Of a stretch of 64,000 bases of DNA, positions 1 to 8,779 are shown one piece after another (the stretch's first letter is position 1; each line of letters begins with the position of its first letter). Source of the stretch: Flavisolibacter longurius. Its GTDB lineage: Bacteria; Bacteroidota; Bacteroidia; Chitinophagales; Chitinophagaceae. The DNA lies in contig JABUMY010000005.1 of NCBI GenBank assembly GCA_013327885.1, positions 186,001 to 250,000 of the forward strand, given 5' to 3'. The position numbers and the translations under genes are program-made. The notes beneath the pieces are model-generated. The model did not search any database. It was not told the DNA's origin and saw nothing but the letters and a program-made list of their open reading frames with translations.

Positions 1-75
1 GCTGCGCAAACGCAGGTATATATAAAATGCAAGAAAAATAGCAGCGGAGATAAGTACAATCTGAATAGGTAGCAT
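1..75 (-). CDS. DUF2304 family membrane protein, N-terminal fragment
   Basis: Only the first 25 codons lie in the window; the gene runs off the left edge. The ATG shares its A with the TGA stop of the upstream glycosyltransferase gene (TGATG), so the two are translationally coupled. The visible peptide begins MLPIQIVLISAAIFLAFYIY and is a single hydrophobic segment followed by basic residues (LRLRS). Small DUF2304 membrane proteins with this kind of start commonly follow DPM1-like family 2 glycosyltransferases. The family call rests on context and the first segment only. Confidence 0.55.
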   Translation of the reverse strand, partial: MLPIQIVLISAAIFLAFYIYLRLRS

Positions 76-761
76 CAGCGAAAAACTTTAAATAACAATA
101 AGTCGAACAGGATTCGAACGCTGTTTATATTTTTTAATCCTTTTCTTCTTGAATAAGCGGTGTAGATCACATTCACAGGGTATTCCGCATAGCGAAGGTT
201 TGACTGCTTTACTAAACTCTGGATTTGGGCCGAATGGGTACTCCGGTTTTCTGTGATCAGTAGCTTCGAAGCCGCATTCCCGGTCATGACCCGAAGCCCG
301 TTGTTAGCGTCCGAAAGCAATATGCCAGAGGCAAAATAATTAAAGAAGCGGGCACACTTCAATACCAGCTTCCGGGTGCCCGGTATGTTACTCTGCGACC
401 CCGGAAGAAACCGGGAACCAAAAACAATTTCAGCGCGGTTTTGAACCAGAGCGTCCAGCATCGGGGAAATATCATCTGCGTCATGCTGTCCATCGGCATC
501 AAATGTGACGATAAAGTCTGCTCCCAATTGAAGGGCAAGGCCGAACCCGGTACGTAATGCAGCTCCCTGTCCCAGATTGATCGCATGCCGTACATAATAA
601 ACAGGTAACTGCTGTAAAGCCGTCCATGTATCATCCCCCGAAGCATCATCGACCACCAACACTTGGTAACCTTTGCTTAGCAGGTTCTCCACGGTAGTTG
701 CAACCACACTTCCCTCGTTAAAACAAGGCACAATTACAAAAACGTTGCCTGGCGCACTCAT
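75..761 (-). CDS. Family 2 glycosyltransferase, DPM1-like
   Basis: A 228-residue GT-A fold glycosyltransferase that probably transfers a sugar from a nucleotide sugar to a lipid carrier at the inner face of the inner membrane. Visible motifs are the N-terminal IVPCFNEG (residues 10-17), VVDDASGDDT with the nucleotide-binding Asp pair at 38-39, and the metal-binding DADGQH with Asp88/Asp90. No membrane segment is evident, as in short DPM1 enzymes. I chose the ATG at 761 (MSAPGNVF) because it overlaps the upstream stop as ATGA; a longer frame upstream lies inside the previous gene. It belongs to a four- or five-gene glycan operon. The sugar and acceptor cannot be told from sequence. Confidence 0.85.
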   Translation of the reverse strand: MSAPGNVFVIVPCFNEGSVVATTVENLLSKGYQVLVVDDASGDDTWTALQQLPVYYVRHAINLGQGAALRTGFGLALQLGADFIVTFDADGQHDADDISPMLDALVQNRAEIVFGSRFLPGSQSNIPGTRKLVLKCARFFNYFASGILLSDANNGLRVMTGNAASKLLITENRSTHSAQIQSLVKQSNLRYAEYPVNVIYTAYSRRKGLKNINSVRILFDLLLFKVFR

Positions 762-2341
762 TGATAACCTTTCGCTTTTAAGTCTTGTTCTGTAATGTTG
801 AATAACAGGTAACAATGGTTTACGTGTGAATCCGGTGCAAAACTCCGTAGCCACTGGTACTTCCCTGTGTTCCACAAATCAAGATAAGTATTGATGTCAA
901 GTATAAAATTACCGGCTTTGGGCGTTTCGCCCGGCATCTCCACGTTTTTATGGTTTTTAAGATAGTCTGCCGCAAAATAATGCCCCTGTGCGAAATCAAT
1001 ATTTGTACTGGCAATGGTCTTGTACACATTTGTTTTGTTCCAAAGGATTTCATTTGTGTAAGCGATCAGGTTTGGATAATAAAAATAATAAGTGGCAATG
1101 CTGTAAACCATCAAGGCAGCGGTCAAAATTTTGTTCTTTACGGAATTGGCTATAAACACTCTACCTACCGACACATAAAGCAGAGGATAAATCAATACCA
1201 GGTGACGGATACTGTGCTGCGAAGTATTCAAGACCATAACAGACAACACAAAGAACAAAGCGACGGCGAGAGGAAAGCCTGAACGCCAAAATGAATTGAC
1301 GGTTGGATTTTTTCTTTTCCAAAGCAGCAAAAGCAGTAGAACAAGTACGCTGAGCGGCGTTTTAAAAAGTATCACACAGGGATAATAATACCAGGGCCCA
1401 TTCCCTGTGAAATAAAAACCAAATAAATACGATTGCGGTGAGGTTTCTTTATGCCCGCTTCCCAGCCCAAGCATAAACCGGATGAAATCAAAGCCTTGCA
1501 CAAAAGGTTCTGGCAGGGGCAGTGGAACCCGGCTAAGCAATTTAACTTCTTGCAGATCTTTGAAAAATTCGCTTTTAAAATCATATGCCGAAAGTGTCAT
1601 TCCTGTTCCATCAAACAGGTAGCATAGGTTGATGCTCAGTAAAACCAGTGCGCAGAAAACCACGAGCCGCAACAGGTTTAACCGAAATCGGTATAGTAAA
1701 CTGTCACGCCTTAGAAGTACAACTAAAGAACACACAGCAAAGAAAAAAAACAGCAATAGCAACGACTGCTTTACAGCCTGGGAAAACCCAATAGCCAGGG
1801 AAAAAGCGATAAAATTTGTCCAACCCGAAAAGCGAACAAACCGGTAAAAAAAATAAGCGGTAATGAGCACAAATAGGGCTGTATATACATCGGTTGTTAC
1901 CAGATGAGCGTTCGCATTGAGGTTAGGGCACAAAACAAAAAGCAACAGCGACAAAAGTCCTGCTTTCCTTCCAAACATTTCTGTTGACCAGCGGCAAATA
2001 AAAAACCCAATAAGCAACCCAATTATTACAGTGACATACCGTCCGTGCATAATATCACTTACACCGCCATCCGTTTTTTGAAGTCCACTCCTGAAAACCT
2101 GTTCCACTCCTCTTGGTATAGCATTCAGCGCCGAAATTGGCATCACACTGCCATCATCAAGTACCAGTTTACGTGGTTGCCCTTTAAGCATACGGATCCC
2201 GTAATTCAGGTGATCCGCTTCGTCATATGTTACAGAGAGTTTCGGAATGGCTAAAAATCCATTCACCAGATAAAGTAGTAACAACAAACCGGCAATCAAA
2301 AAATACAACCGCTTTGAAACTGTATCGTGTTCAGTAGCCAT
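758..2341 (-). CDS. GT39/ArnT-like membrane glycosyltransferase
   Basis: A 527-residue polytopic inner-membrane protein with about ten hydrophobic segments. The first periplasmic loop carries the acidic pair Asp40-Glu41 followed by His44 (TYDEADHLNY), the signature position of GT-C enzymes of the PMT/ArnT class, and a second conserved-looking stretch NANAHLVTTDVY follows. Such enzymes use polyprenyl-phosphate sugars as donors, which fits the DPM1-like gene directly downstream that could make the donor. The start at 2341 (MATEHDTV) is chosen because it follows the upstream stop by 7 bp; the longer frame would overlap the GT4 gene by about 70 bp. Acceptor unknown. Confidence 0.75.
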   Translation of the reverse strand: MATEHDTVSKRLYFLIAGLLLLLYLVNGFLAIPKLSVTYDEADHLNYGIRMLKGQPRKLVLDDGSVMPISALNAIPRGVEQVFRSGLQKTDGGVSDIMHGRYVTVIIGLLIGFFICRWSTEMFGRKAGLLSLLLFVLCPNLNANAHLVTTDVYTALFVLITAYFFYRFVRFSGWTNFIAFSLAIGFSQAVKQSLLLLFFFFAVCSLVVLLRRDSLLYRFRLNLLRLVVFCALVLLSINLCYLFDGTGMTLSAYDFKSEFFKDLQEVKLLSRVPLPLPEPFVQGFDFIRFMLGLGSGHKETSPQSYLFGFYFTGNGPWYYYPCVILFKTPLSVLVLLLLLLWKRKNPTVNSFWRSGFPLAVALFFVLSVMVLNTSQHSIRHLVLIYPLLYVSVGRVFIANSVKNKILTAALMVYSIATYYFYYPNLIAYTNEILWNKTNVYKTIASTNIDFAQGHYFAADYLKNHKNVEMPGETPKAGNFILDINTYLDLWNTGKYQWLRSFAPDSHVNHCYLLFNITEQDLKAKGYQ

Positions 2342-2348
2342 CAATCTC

Positions 2349-3518
2349 CTAACTCTTTTTTGCTTTCGTGTAAACATTGTGAAACTGTGCACCAATTGCC
2401 TTAAAATTGTAACGAGCAATCGCAGCCGCTGAAATTTGTTCTGGTTTATAGAGATGATGCGATTCCCGCATCTTTACAAGCCCGTCAAGAAACAGTTCCT
2501 CATCGTCATATGGTGTAAGTATGCCGTTCGATTCATTGATAGCCTCTTTTACACCCGCCACATTTGATGCGACAACAGGCAGACCGCAGCAAAGCGCTTC
2601 TACTACCACACAGGGAAAGTTTTCATGCCGGCTGAACAAAACAAATGCATTTGAAGCCTTCATTTTTTTAGCAACCTCCTCATAAGGAACCTCCCCCGTA
2701 AGTTCAATAAACTGGTCAAGATTTTGACGCGAAATAAATTCTTTGATTGGCGCAGAACAGGCACCAACAAGAACTAACCGCCAATCGGTGCGAAGTTTAG
2801 AAAGCGCAGAAAATGCTCTTAAAATGCCGAAAATATTTTTTTGTTCCGAAAGGGACGACACATGCAGGTAAGTGAACACTTTATGCGCCTGCGGTGCAAA
2901 ACGAAACATTTCGGTATCAACCGTATTGTGGATGACATGCAAGTCCCTTATCAAAAAAAGCTTTTGAAGCACCTGTCCTATCGTTGCTGAAACATTGGTA
3001 ACACAGACTGCTTTCCGGAAGATTTCTTTCAGCTGAAGTTTATAAAAAAACGAACGATGAAAATAATTATCAGGCGCAGCTTCCATATAGGTTGATGCCT
3101 GTTCAGAAACCACGAATGGAATGTTGTACTTTTTTTTGATCCACAAAGCAAGATTTCCCGCTTTCACCGGTACATGAACATGCACAAGAGCAGGCAATCC
3201 AAACTTTTTGAAATAGCTTTTCAGGAACGACCGTGCCGTTAAATAGTATTGAAAGTTATACCGTATCCTGTCAAGAGCTGAAATATGAAAAGGCCGGAAC
3301 GGCGGGTAAACAATGATCTCTTTTAATTTCCCGGAGATCTTTTCTTCAATCGCATAAGATGTTTTGACCTTGCGCCCAAATTGCGGAAAAGAGATCACCG
3401 TTACAGAATCATATAGAGATACCGCTCTTGCATGTCGTTGAATAAAGTCACCGTTGTAGGGTTCTTTTTCATTCGGGTACCAGGAGGGCAGCCATAAAAT
3501 GTAATCCTTATCGTTCAT
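2349..3518 (-). CDS. Family 4 glycosyltransferase
   Basis: A 389-residue GT-B fold glycosyltransferase. The N-terminal half starts WLPSWYPN with a GDFIQRHA stretch typical of GT4 enzymes. The C-terminal half has HNTVDTEMF at the domain junction and the donor-binding EX7E motif in HENFPCVVVEAL, followed by GLPVVASNVAG. The ATG at 3518 overlaps the flippase stop codon as ATGA, which decides the start over a longer in-frame reading. It is probably cytoplasmic or membrane-associated and acts in assembly of a polysaccharide or glycolipid together with the adjacent flippase and glycosyltransferases. Confidence 0.88.
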   Translation of the reverse strand: MNDKDYILWLPSWYPNEKEPYNGDFIQRHARAVSLYDSVTVISFPQFGRKVKTSYAIEEKISGKLKEIIVYPPFRPFHISALDRIRYNFQYYLTARSFLKSYFKKFGLPALVHVHVPVKAGNLALWIKKKYNIPFVVSEQASTYMEAAPDNYFHRSFFYKLQLKEIFRKAVCVTNVSATIGQVLQKLFLIRDLHVIHNTVDTEMFRFAPQAHKVFTYLHVSSLSEQKNIFGILRAFSALSKLRTDWRLVLVGACSAPIKEFISRQNLDQFIELTGEVPYEEVAKKMKASNAFVLFSRHENFPCVVVEALCCGLPVVASNVAGVKEAINESNGILTPYDDEELFLDGLVKMRESHHLYKPEQISAAAIARYNFKAIGAQFHNVYTKAKKS

Positions 3519-4777
3519 TTGAATAGAATCTTTGTAAGGCTCTTCAACATTTGCCTTCGTGGCCAAAGTAAATCATTCAGACGAAAGGAAAATTTATTGA
3601 CAAGAATATACAGGTAAATAAAGAACACGGCTGTATAAGAGATGGTATTGGCCAAGCCAGCGCCTTTAATTCCAAAAAGCGGAATAAAAATGATATCTGC
3701 CATAAGCACAAGAACAAAACAGGCAGAACTGCAGGCCAGGTTATATGAAAATTTCCCGGAGGCCGAAACAAAAGCGCCTATGTAAATAACACAAGCCCAG
3801 AAAAAATAACCGGGAAGCATCAGGTGAAAAGCAGGTAGCCCTTTGCTGTATGCAGGACTCAGATAGTACGCATAAAACAAATGCGTACAAAACAGGGTGA
3901 GCAGGATAAGGACCATGTTTACATAAAACGCTGCGCTGAAGATTTCCTGGATTTGCTTTTGTTCAAAACCAGGAAATTTTGGCAACAGCAATTGCGCCAT
4001 AATGTTGGGTAAAAGCCAGCAAAGGTTGGCAAACTTATTTGCCTGTGCATAAATACCCACATCATACTTGCCCCAGAAATACTGGATAAGCCAAAAATCA
4101 ACCCTGTAGGCCAAGAGTTGAACTGTATTAGTTATCATCACCAGGGAAGAGAACTTTACCAATGAAAAAAACTCATGGAGGTGCAATTGCTCATTTCTTA
4201 CGGGCCTTTGTTTCCAGTAAAAAAAACAAAGCAGCAACAGGCCCTGCACAAAGCTTTGTCCTGCAAACAACGCGATAACAGTTTGTATGCTTACCGTTTC
4301 TACATAGTAAACAAAAAGGAGCAATAAAAGATAAAAAAAAGCACTGCCGGCAAGTAAGATGTTAGCCATTCTTGCATGATGAAAAGCATAAAGCAGGGCG
4401 AGGTATTTTTCCGTTAGCAGTAACCCCACAAAAAAGGCAATGTCCCAGGGCAAAAATGCCAAGCCTTCATTGGAAAGCAGCGTTGTGTTCCAAATCATTA
4501 AACTTCCTGATTCCAGGACTAAAAAAATGAGCAACTGAATGGCGATTGCCATCCAGGTAAATTTTGCTGCTTTCGCATTGCCCCAAACGCCGTTTGAAAC
4601 TTTGTACAAGACCAGTGTGTCGGCTCCCAGGCTGGTAACAACACTTAGCAAGGATGCATTTAAAACAAGCAGGGAAATAGTTCCGAATTTCTCAGGCTGG
4701 GCAATGTTGCTCAATACAAGTCCTGCCAAAAACATCAAACCCAAATAAGCCAGGCGAATAATTGCAGATGCCAGCAT
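3515..4777 (-). CDS. Polysaccharide flippase (Wzx/MATE-like)
   Basis: A 420-residue integral membrane protein with roughly twelve hydrophobic segments along its whole length, resembling the RfbX/Wzx polysaccharide transporter family in size and pattern (N-terminal ASAIIRLAYLGLMFLAG, then LSNIAQPEKFGTISLL). Such proteins flip lipid-linked oligosaccharide across the inner membrane. It is the first gene of the glycan operon and is coupled to the GT4 gene by an ATGA overlap. Upstream, the leader is AT-rich with a near-match to the Bacteroidota -7 element (TATATTTT), too weak to call. Confidence 0.82.
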   Translation of the reverse strand: MLASAIIRLAYLGLMFLAGLVLSNIAQPEKFGTISLLVLNASLLSVVTSLGADTLVLYKVSNGVWGNAKAAKFTWMAIAIQLLIFLVLESGSLMIWNTTLLSNEGLAFLPWDIAFFVGLLLTEKYLALLYAFHHARMANILLAGSAFFYLLLLLFVYYVETVSIQTVIALFAGQSFVQGLLLLCFFYWKQRPVRNEQLHLHEFFSLVKFSSLVMITNTVQLLAYRVDFWLIQYFWGKYDVGIYAQANKFANLCWLLPNIMAQLLLPKFPGFEQKQIQEIFSAAFYVNMVLILLTLFCTHLFYAYYLSPAYSKGLPAFHLMLPGYFFWACVIYIGAFVSASGKFSYNLACSSACFVLVLMADIIFIPLFGIKGAGLANTISYTAVFFIYLYILVNKFSFRLNDLLWPRRQMLKSLTKILFK

Positions 4778-4858
4778 TCTTTAATTTAGAAAATATAAAT
4801 ACGTGAAGTATGAGTCATGTAAACATTGCTTTCAAACGTCCTTTGTTCTTTCGTTTCA

Positions 4859-5245
4859 CTAGGCCGGCCGTATCTGGATGAACGCCTGCCGCTTGATATA
4901 ATAAACAAATAAAAGCATAATGACCGGCAGCAAACTGAATAGCTGCAGCACAAACACTCCCGACGTGGCACCCATAGCAAAAAACATCAGCATAAAGATG
5001 GCGCCACCTACCAATACGTCGTTGTTTACGGCACAGGCAATATCAAAATGGGCCACCTGTTGACGATAGCGAAGTTCCAGTGGACGGGTAATATGAAACC
5101 CATCCGTTACCACGATCCGCGATGGGTTTGTGGGCATGGTAACCAGGATGGGTTTATTCTTGCGAAGATGATAAATGTGCATTCCGTTCACCACCAGCCG
5201 CAGTTGTAAAAACTGCAGCATCAAATGGTTTTTTTGTACAACCAC
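4859..5245 (-). CDS. Small membrane protein of unknown function
   Basis: A 128-residue protein if the GTG at 5245 is used; the ATG at 5221 (MLQFLQLRLVVNG) gives 120 residues and is also possible. The first half looks like beta strands (LRLVVNGMHIYHLRKNKP, IVVTDGFHITRPLELRYR). The second half has two hydrophobic segments (GGAIFMLMFFAMGATSG and FSLLPVIMLLFVYYIKR) with a short polar tail. It follows tpiA by 22 bp on the same strand and is probably cotranscribed. I do not recognise a family. Confidence 0.6.
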   Translation of the reverse strand: MVVQKNHLMLQFLQLRLVVNGMHIYHLRKNKPILVTMPTNPSRIVVTDGFHITRPLELRYRQQVAHFDIACAVNNDVLVGGAIFMLMFFAMGATSGVFVLQLFSLLPVIMLLFVYYIKRQAFIQIRPA

Positions 5246-5267
5246 AATCTGGTATTGCGTTACGGGT

Positions 5268-6029
5268 CTAATGTTTTAAGGCTTTGATGATCTGGATAAA
5301 CTCCGGCCCCTGCAGCGAAGCACCGCCTACCAGTCCACCATCCACATCGGGTGAAGAGAAGAGTTCCTGCGCATTGCTGCCTTTCACGCTTCCTCCATAC
5401 AGAATGGTGATTTCATCAGCGGTTTCCTGTCCCCATTTGCCGGCCAGTACAGAACGAATGGCGGCGTGCATTTGTTGTGCCTGTTCGGATGTGGCGGTTT
5501 TACCGGTACCGATGGCCCAAATGGGTTCGTAAGCAATGACAATCTTTTTTACCTGCTCTGCAGAAAGATGAAAAAGTGATTCTTCCAGTTGTACCCGTAC
5601 AAAAGCATCCTGGCCATTCTGCTCGCGGATGTCCAGCGCTTCACCGCAACAAAAAACAGGCGTTATGCCAGCTTCCAGGCAGAGGTCAACTTTTTCTTTC
5701 AGTACCTGGTTTGTCTCGGCAAAATACTCCCGCCGTTCGCTGTGGCCCACAAGGCAGTAGTCGATGCCAATAGAGCGCAGCATTTCCACCGAAACCTCGC
5801 CGGTATAAGCACCGCTTTTTTTGTTGCTGCAGTTTTGGGCGGCAATGGCATAGCCTTCTTGCTTCACCTTTTCTTTGGCCATTGTTAAATAAGGAAAGGG
5901 AACGGCAAAAAGCACCAGTTGGTTGGCGGCCGGCTTGATCTCTTCTTGCAGAATAGTATCCAGTAAGGATTGAGCGCCTTCCTGTGTCAGGTTCATTTTC
6001 CAGTTGGCCGCGGCAATTTGTTTACGCAT
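5268..6029 (-). CDS. tpiA: Triosephosphate isomerase
   Basis: Interconverts dihydroxyacetone phosphate and glyceraldehyde 3-phosphate in glycolysis and gluconeogenesis, as a cytoplasmic TIM-barrel dimer. All catalytic elements are present in the 253-residue protein: Lys11 in AANWKMN, His96 in VGHSERR, Glu168 in AYEPIWAIGTG with the mobile loop 6 following, and the phosphate-binding GGSVKGSN and GGASL near the C terminus. Length is normal. It sits between the GlmU-like gene and a small membrane protein gene; the spacer upstream carries an AGTTCAC-type degenerate repeat. Confidence 0.97.
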   Translation of the reverse strand: MRKQIAAANWKMNLTQEGAQSLLDTILQEEIKPAANQLVLFAVPFPYLTMAKEKVKQEGYAIAAQNCSNKKSGAYTGEVSVEMLRSIGIDYCLVGHSERREYFAETNQVLKEKVDLCLEAGITPVFCCGEALDIREQNGQDAFVRVQLEESLFHLSAEQVKKIVIAYEPIWAIGTGKTATSEQAQQMHAAIRSVLAGKWGQETADEITILYGGSVKGSNAQELFSSPDVDGGLVGGASLQGPEFIQIIKALKH

Positions 6030-6039
6030 AATGTTGGTT

Positions 6040-6119
6040 TAAAAAGTTCGCAAGTTCACGGGTTTACAAGTTCACAAGTTAATTTCTCCAACTCGCAAAC
6101 CTGTAACTAGTGAACAATG
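6040..6119 (-). repeat. Degenerate AAGTTCAC-word intergenic repeat
   Basis: The spacer between the GlmU-like gene and tpiA consists of variants of one word on the + strand (AAGTTCGCAAGTTCACGGG, TTTACAAGTTCACAAGTT) followed by inverted-like copies (CTCGCAAACCTGTAACTAG). It could fold into an imperfect hairpin in the intercistronic RNA. It is one of several different word families in this window's spacers. Confidence 0.5.
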
Positions 6120-6121
6120 GT

Positions 6122-7300
6122 TCAATAGTGATCAAAGATATGTTTCAGGATGGTTTTCTCGGCAGCCGTCAGGGCGGTGCCTTTCAGTACTTTCCAGTTG
6201 TTGATGTCGGCCAATGCTTTTTCATATTCGTAGCGCTGCAGGCCATCACTGCCCCAGGCAAAAGAAGGAATGTATTTTGGCGTCAAGCCGTTTCCAAAAA
6301 TATGGGCACAGGCACCAACCACCGTTCCGGTGTTGATAGCCGTATTGATGGCCGTCCGGCTATAATCACCCATCAGCACACCGCATTTTAGCCCCACATT
6401 TACCTGTCCGCCCGGTGTCCATACCACCACGCCGGAAGCCGTGTTCTTTATGTTGGAGTTGGATGTGCCAGCACCCCAGTTGCACCACTCACCAATCACG
6501 CTGTCGCCCATATACCCATCGTGGGCCTTGTTGGAATAACCGAAGATGACAGAATTTTTGATCTCGCCGCCAACGATACTGTTCGGGCCAACCGTTGTAC
6601 CGCCATAAATCTTTGCACCCATTTTTACCACGGCGCCGTCGCAAATCGCCAGTGGGCCGCGGAGCATCGATCCTTCCATTACCTGCGCATTTTTGCCGAT
6701 GTAGATCGGTCCCTCATGCGCATTCAGGAAGCTGCATTCTACCCCGGCACCTTTTTCAATAAATATATTGGAGGGATTGCTGACGTTGTTGGTTCCCGAG
6801 ATCATTTGCGATTTGCGGCCTTCGGTAAGCAGTTCAAAGTCCTGCGCTATGGCCCAGGCGTTATGGCCAAAAATGTTCCAAGGGTAATTGATCTCATTCA
6901 GTACTTCTTCCACTTCCACCGGCTGGCCAACCTTTATGCGGTTCTCATCCACTACCTCTTTTTTGGAGATGCAGTAGACCACACTTTCTTTTTCGGGTAC
7001 CGACAAAAACTCACCGGCCTTTAGCTTTTTTACCTGCTTGATGATCTTTTTTGTGGGAATCACATTGCCATGAACAAGGTATACCAAGTCGTCGCCCACA
7101 ATTTCAGGGATGCGAACAGCCCGGTCCATGTCCTTGTAATCTTCTTCAAACTTGTCAAAGGAAGCGAGGCCAAGACTATATTCCCATTTTTCGCGAATGG
7201 TTAAGATGCCGACCCGGATATCCTGGATCTGCCGCGTCAGCGTAAAAGGAAACAGGTTTCCCGGGTTGCAAAATTCTTCTGTAAAAACAATCTTACGCAT
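6122..7300 (-). CDS. GlmU-like sugar nucleotidyltransferase with left-handed beta-helix
   Basis: A 392-residue two-domain protein. Residues 1 to about 180 form a degenerate nucleotidyltransferase-like region (MRKIVFTEEFCNPGNLFPFT, without an evident GXGTRM pyrophosphorylase loop). From about residue 190 a hexapeptide-repeat beta-helix runs (IYIGKNAQVMEGSMLRG, GAVVKMGAKIYGGTTVGPNS, SVIGEWCNWGAGTSNSN). This matches the Bacteroidota-specific GlmU-like family, whose role in amino-sugar activation is presumed rather than shown. It lies between rpmE2 and tpiA, an arrangement I recall from related genomes. Substrate uncertain. Confidence 0.75.
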   Translation of the reverse strand: MRKIVFTEEFCNPGNLFPFTLTRQIQDIRVGILTIREKWEYSLGLASFDKFEEDYKDMDRAVRIPEIVGDDLVYLVHGNVIPTKKIIKQVKKLKAGEFLSVPEKESVVYCISKKEVVDENRIKVGQPVEVEEVLNEINYPWNIFGHNAWAIAQDFELLTEGRKSQMISGTNNVSNPSNIFIEKGAGVECSFLNAHEGPIYIGKNAQVMEGSMLRGPLAICDGAVVKMGAKIYGGTTVGPNSIVGGEIKNSVIFGYSNKAHDGYMGDSVIGEWCNWGAGTSNSNIKNTASGVVVWTPGGQVNVGLKCGVLMGDYSRTAINTAINTGTVVGACAHIFGNGLTPKYIPSFAWGSDGLQRYEYEKALADINNWKVLKGTALTAAEKTILKHIFDHY

Positions 7301-7472
7301 GGATGGATTGTTGATGATTCAATGAGGAATGGGACAAAATTCGCCGGGAAAAAGCAAAATATCCGGAAAACAGGTTCACAGAAATAGAAATTCCAGCATT
7401 CTTCTTGCGGCGTTGCCCCGAAGGTAAGCCATGATTTGGATCAACTAAGGTAAGTCCGGGTTTTTGGCCAAC

Positions 7473-7502
7473 AAAAAAAGTCCCGCCGGTAAACGACGGG
7501 AC
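7473..7502 (-). terminator. Intrinsic terminator after rpmE2
   Basis: On the minus strand, a 9-bp stem (GTCCCGTCG with CGGCGGGAC, one G-T pair) with a 5-nt loop is followed by seven T residues. It begins 25 bp past the rpmE2 stop and separates rpmE2 from the GlmU-like gene. Confidence 0.9.
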
Positions 7503-7527
7503 CAATCGATAAAATATATTGAATCGC

Positions 7528-7776
7528 TTATTTCTTGGCGTATTTCTTCTTGAACTTGTCGATACGACCAGCGGTATCTACCAGCATGTTCTTACCGGTA
7601 AAGAAAGGGTGCGACGTGTTCGAAATTTCCAGCTTGATCAGTGGGTATTCGTTGCCGTCTTCCCATTGAACAGATTCTTTACTTGCAGCCGTAGAGCGGC
7701 TTAAAAAACTATGGCCGTTACTCATGTCTTTGAAAACAACGTAACGGTAATTTGCCGGATGGAGACCCTTTTTCAT
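7528..7776 (-). CDS. rpmE2: Large-subunit ribosomal protein bL31, type B (zinc-free)
   Basis: An 82-residue L31 with the type B hallmarks: start MKKGLHPANYRYVVFKD, central SNTSHPFFTGK, and a basic C-terminal GRIDKFKKKYAKK. There is no cysteine, so this is the zinc-independent form. L31 bridges the two ribosomal subunits at the central protuberance. It is monocistronic by appearance, with its own terminator downstream and a spacer of about 200 bp to yajQ upstream. Confidence 0.95.
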   Translation of the reverse strand: MKKGLHPANYRYVVFKDMSNGHSFLSRSTAASKESVQWEDGNEYPLIKLEISNTSHPFFTGKNMLVDTAGRIDKFKKKYAKK

Positions 7777-7895
7777 ATGAATGTTTTTATAAACGTCGTG
7801 TTATTGCTGTAAATGCAGGCGCAAAAGTAAGGTATCCGCCACAAAAAAACAGCACCCACCCGAAAGTTTTTTGTTAAGCAAGGGTGAAAGGAGCG

Positions 7896-7984
7896 TTTAA
7901 AGTCTGCAGTTTGAAGTTCAAAGTCGTGAGTTCGTAGTTTAAATCAATGACTTTGAACTTTGGACTCAGAGCTGCGAACTGAGC
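7896..7984. repeat. Degenerate spacer repeat (TTTGAAGTTCAAAGTC words)
   Basis: Between yajQ and rpmE2 the sequence is built from variants such as GCAGTTTGAAGTTCAAAGT, CGTGAGTTCGTAGTTT and the inverted ATGACTTTGAACTTTGGAC. The two halves can pair (TTTGAAGTTCAAAGTC with GACTTTGAACTTTGGA in part). No coding signal is visible here. Confidence 0.5.
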
Positions 7985-8476
7985 CTAGCTTCGCATATTC
8001 TCGTACTGCATGGGAATTCCGAGGTCCCAGCCTTTGGCGGCCTGGATGACGGTTTGCAGGTCGTCGATCTTTTTGCCGGTCACCCGAACAAGGTCATCCA
8101 TAATGGAAGCCTGCACTTTCAGACCGGAGTCTTTTATTTGTTTTACAATCTTTTTAGCGTCTTCCTGCTTCAGGCCGTTACGCACCTCAACTTCTTTTTT
8201 CCAAACCTTACCGCTTTGGTGGCCCTCTTTCGATGTATCAAACGCTTCGGGAGTAATGCCCTGCTTGTGGGCCCGGCTGATCAGCACATCTACCAGTTGC
8301 CGCATTTTCATGTCGTCGTCCGTTTCCAGCGTCAGCTTATAGTCTTTTTTGTTAAGATCGATCACCACATGGGCGTTTTTAAAATCAAACCGGTTGGTGA
8401 TCTCTTTTTTGGTCACGTTTACAGCGTTATCCAGCGCCTGCACATCTACTTTTGATACAATGTCAAATGAAGGCAT
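7985..8476 (-). CDS. yajQ: YajQ family nucleotide-binding protein
   Basis: A 163-residue protein of the YajQ/UPF0234 family, small cytoplasmic proteins with two ferredoxin-like domains; members in other bacteria bind cyclic di-GMP or nucleic acid. The start MPSFDIVSKVDVQALDNAVN at 8476 is the family's usual N terminus; in-frame codons upstream are intergenic repeat sequence. The conserved central ITNRFDFKNAHVVIDL and C-terminal VRVTGKKIDDLQTVIQAAK with final MQYENMR are present. Its specific role here is unknown. Confidence 0.92.
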   Translation of the reverse strand: MPSFDIVSKVDVQALDNAVNVTKKEITNRFDFKNAHVVIDLNKKDYKLTLETDDDMKMRQLVDVLISRAHKQGITPEAFDTSKEGHQSGKVWKKEVEVRNGLKQEDAKKIVKQIKDSGLKVQASIMDDLVRVTGKKIDDLQTVIQAAKGWDLGIPMQYENMRS

Positions 8477-8652
8477 AATTGATAAAGGGTTTTGAGGGGT
8501 TGAAGATAGGAAAGTTTGGGGTTTGGTGTCTGGAGTTTGGGGGTTAATTAGACCCGAAGCGGCTCCACCACTTTTGCTTTTCCTACCCTCCAACATTATT
8601 CTTTTCCCAGTCAATATTCATTCTTCCCTTTTTTCCCGTTTGTTATTTTAGC
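8477..8652. repeat. Spacer with degenerate GTTTGGGGTT words
   Basis: No gene is visible. Positions 8497-8550 on the + strand read as variants of GGGTTTGG (AGTTTGGGGTTTGGTG, CTGGAGTTTGGGGGTT), similar in style to the spacers at 15315, 32940 and 59400. Confidence 0.45.
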
Positions 8653-8679
8653 AAAAAGGCTCCCCTGGAAAAGGGAGCC
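8653..8679 (-). terminator. Intrinsic terminator after first outer membrane barrel gene
   Basis: Minus strand GGCTCCC stem with GGGAGCC, an 8-nt loop, then five T residues. It lies about 100 bp past the stop of the 8780-11233 gene. The intervening 8690-8779 is another degenerate spacer (minus-strand words like GGTTGAGGATAAGG). Confidence 0.8.
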
Positions 8680-8779
8680 GGCATGCACATGAGAATCTAG
8701 AACTATTTGAATTCGCTTATTCTTAATCTAAACCTTCTCCTCAACCTTATCCTTATCCTCAATCTCAACCTCTCTCTCC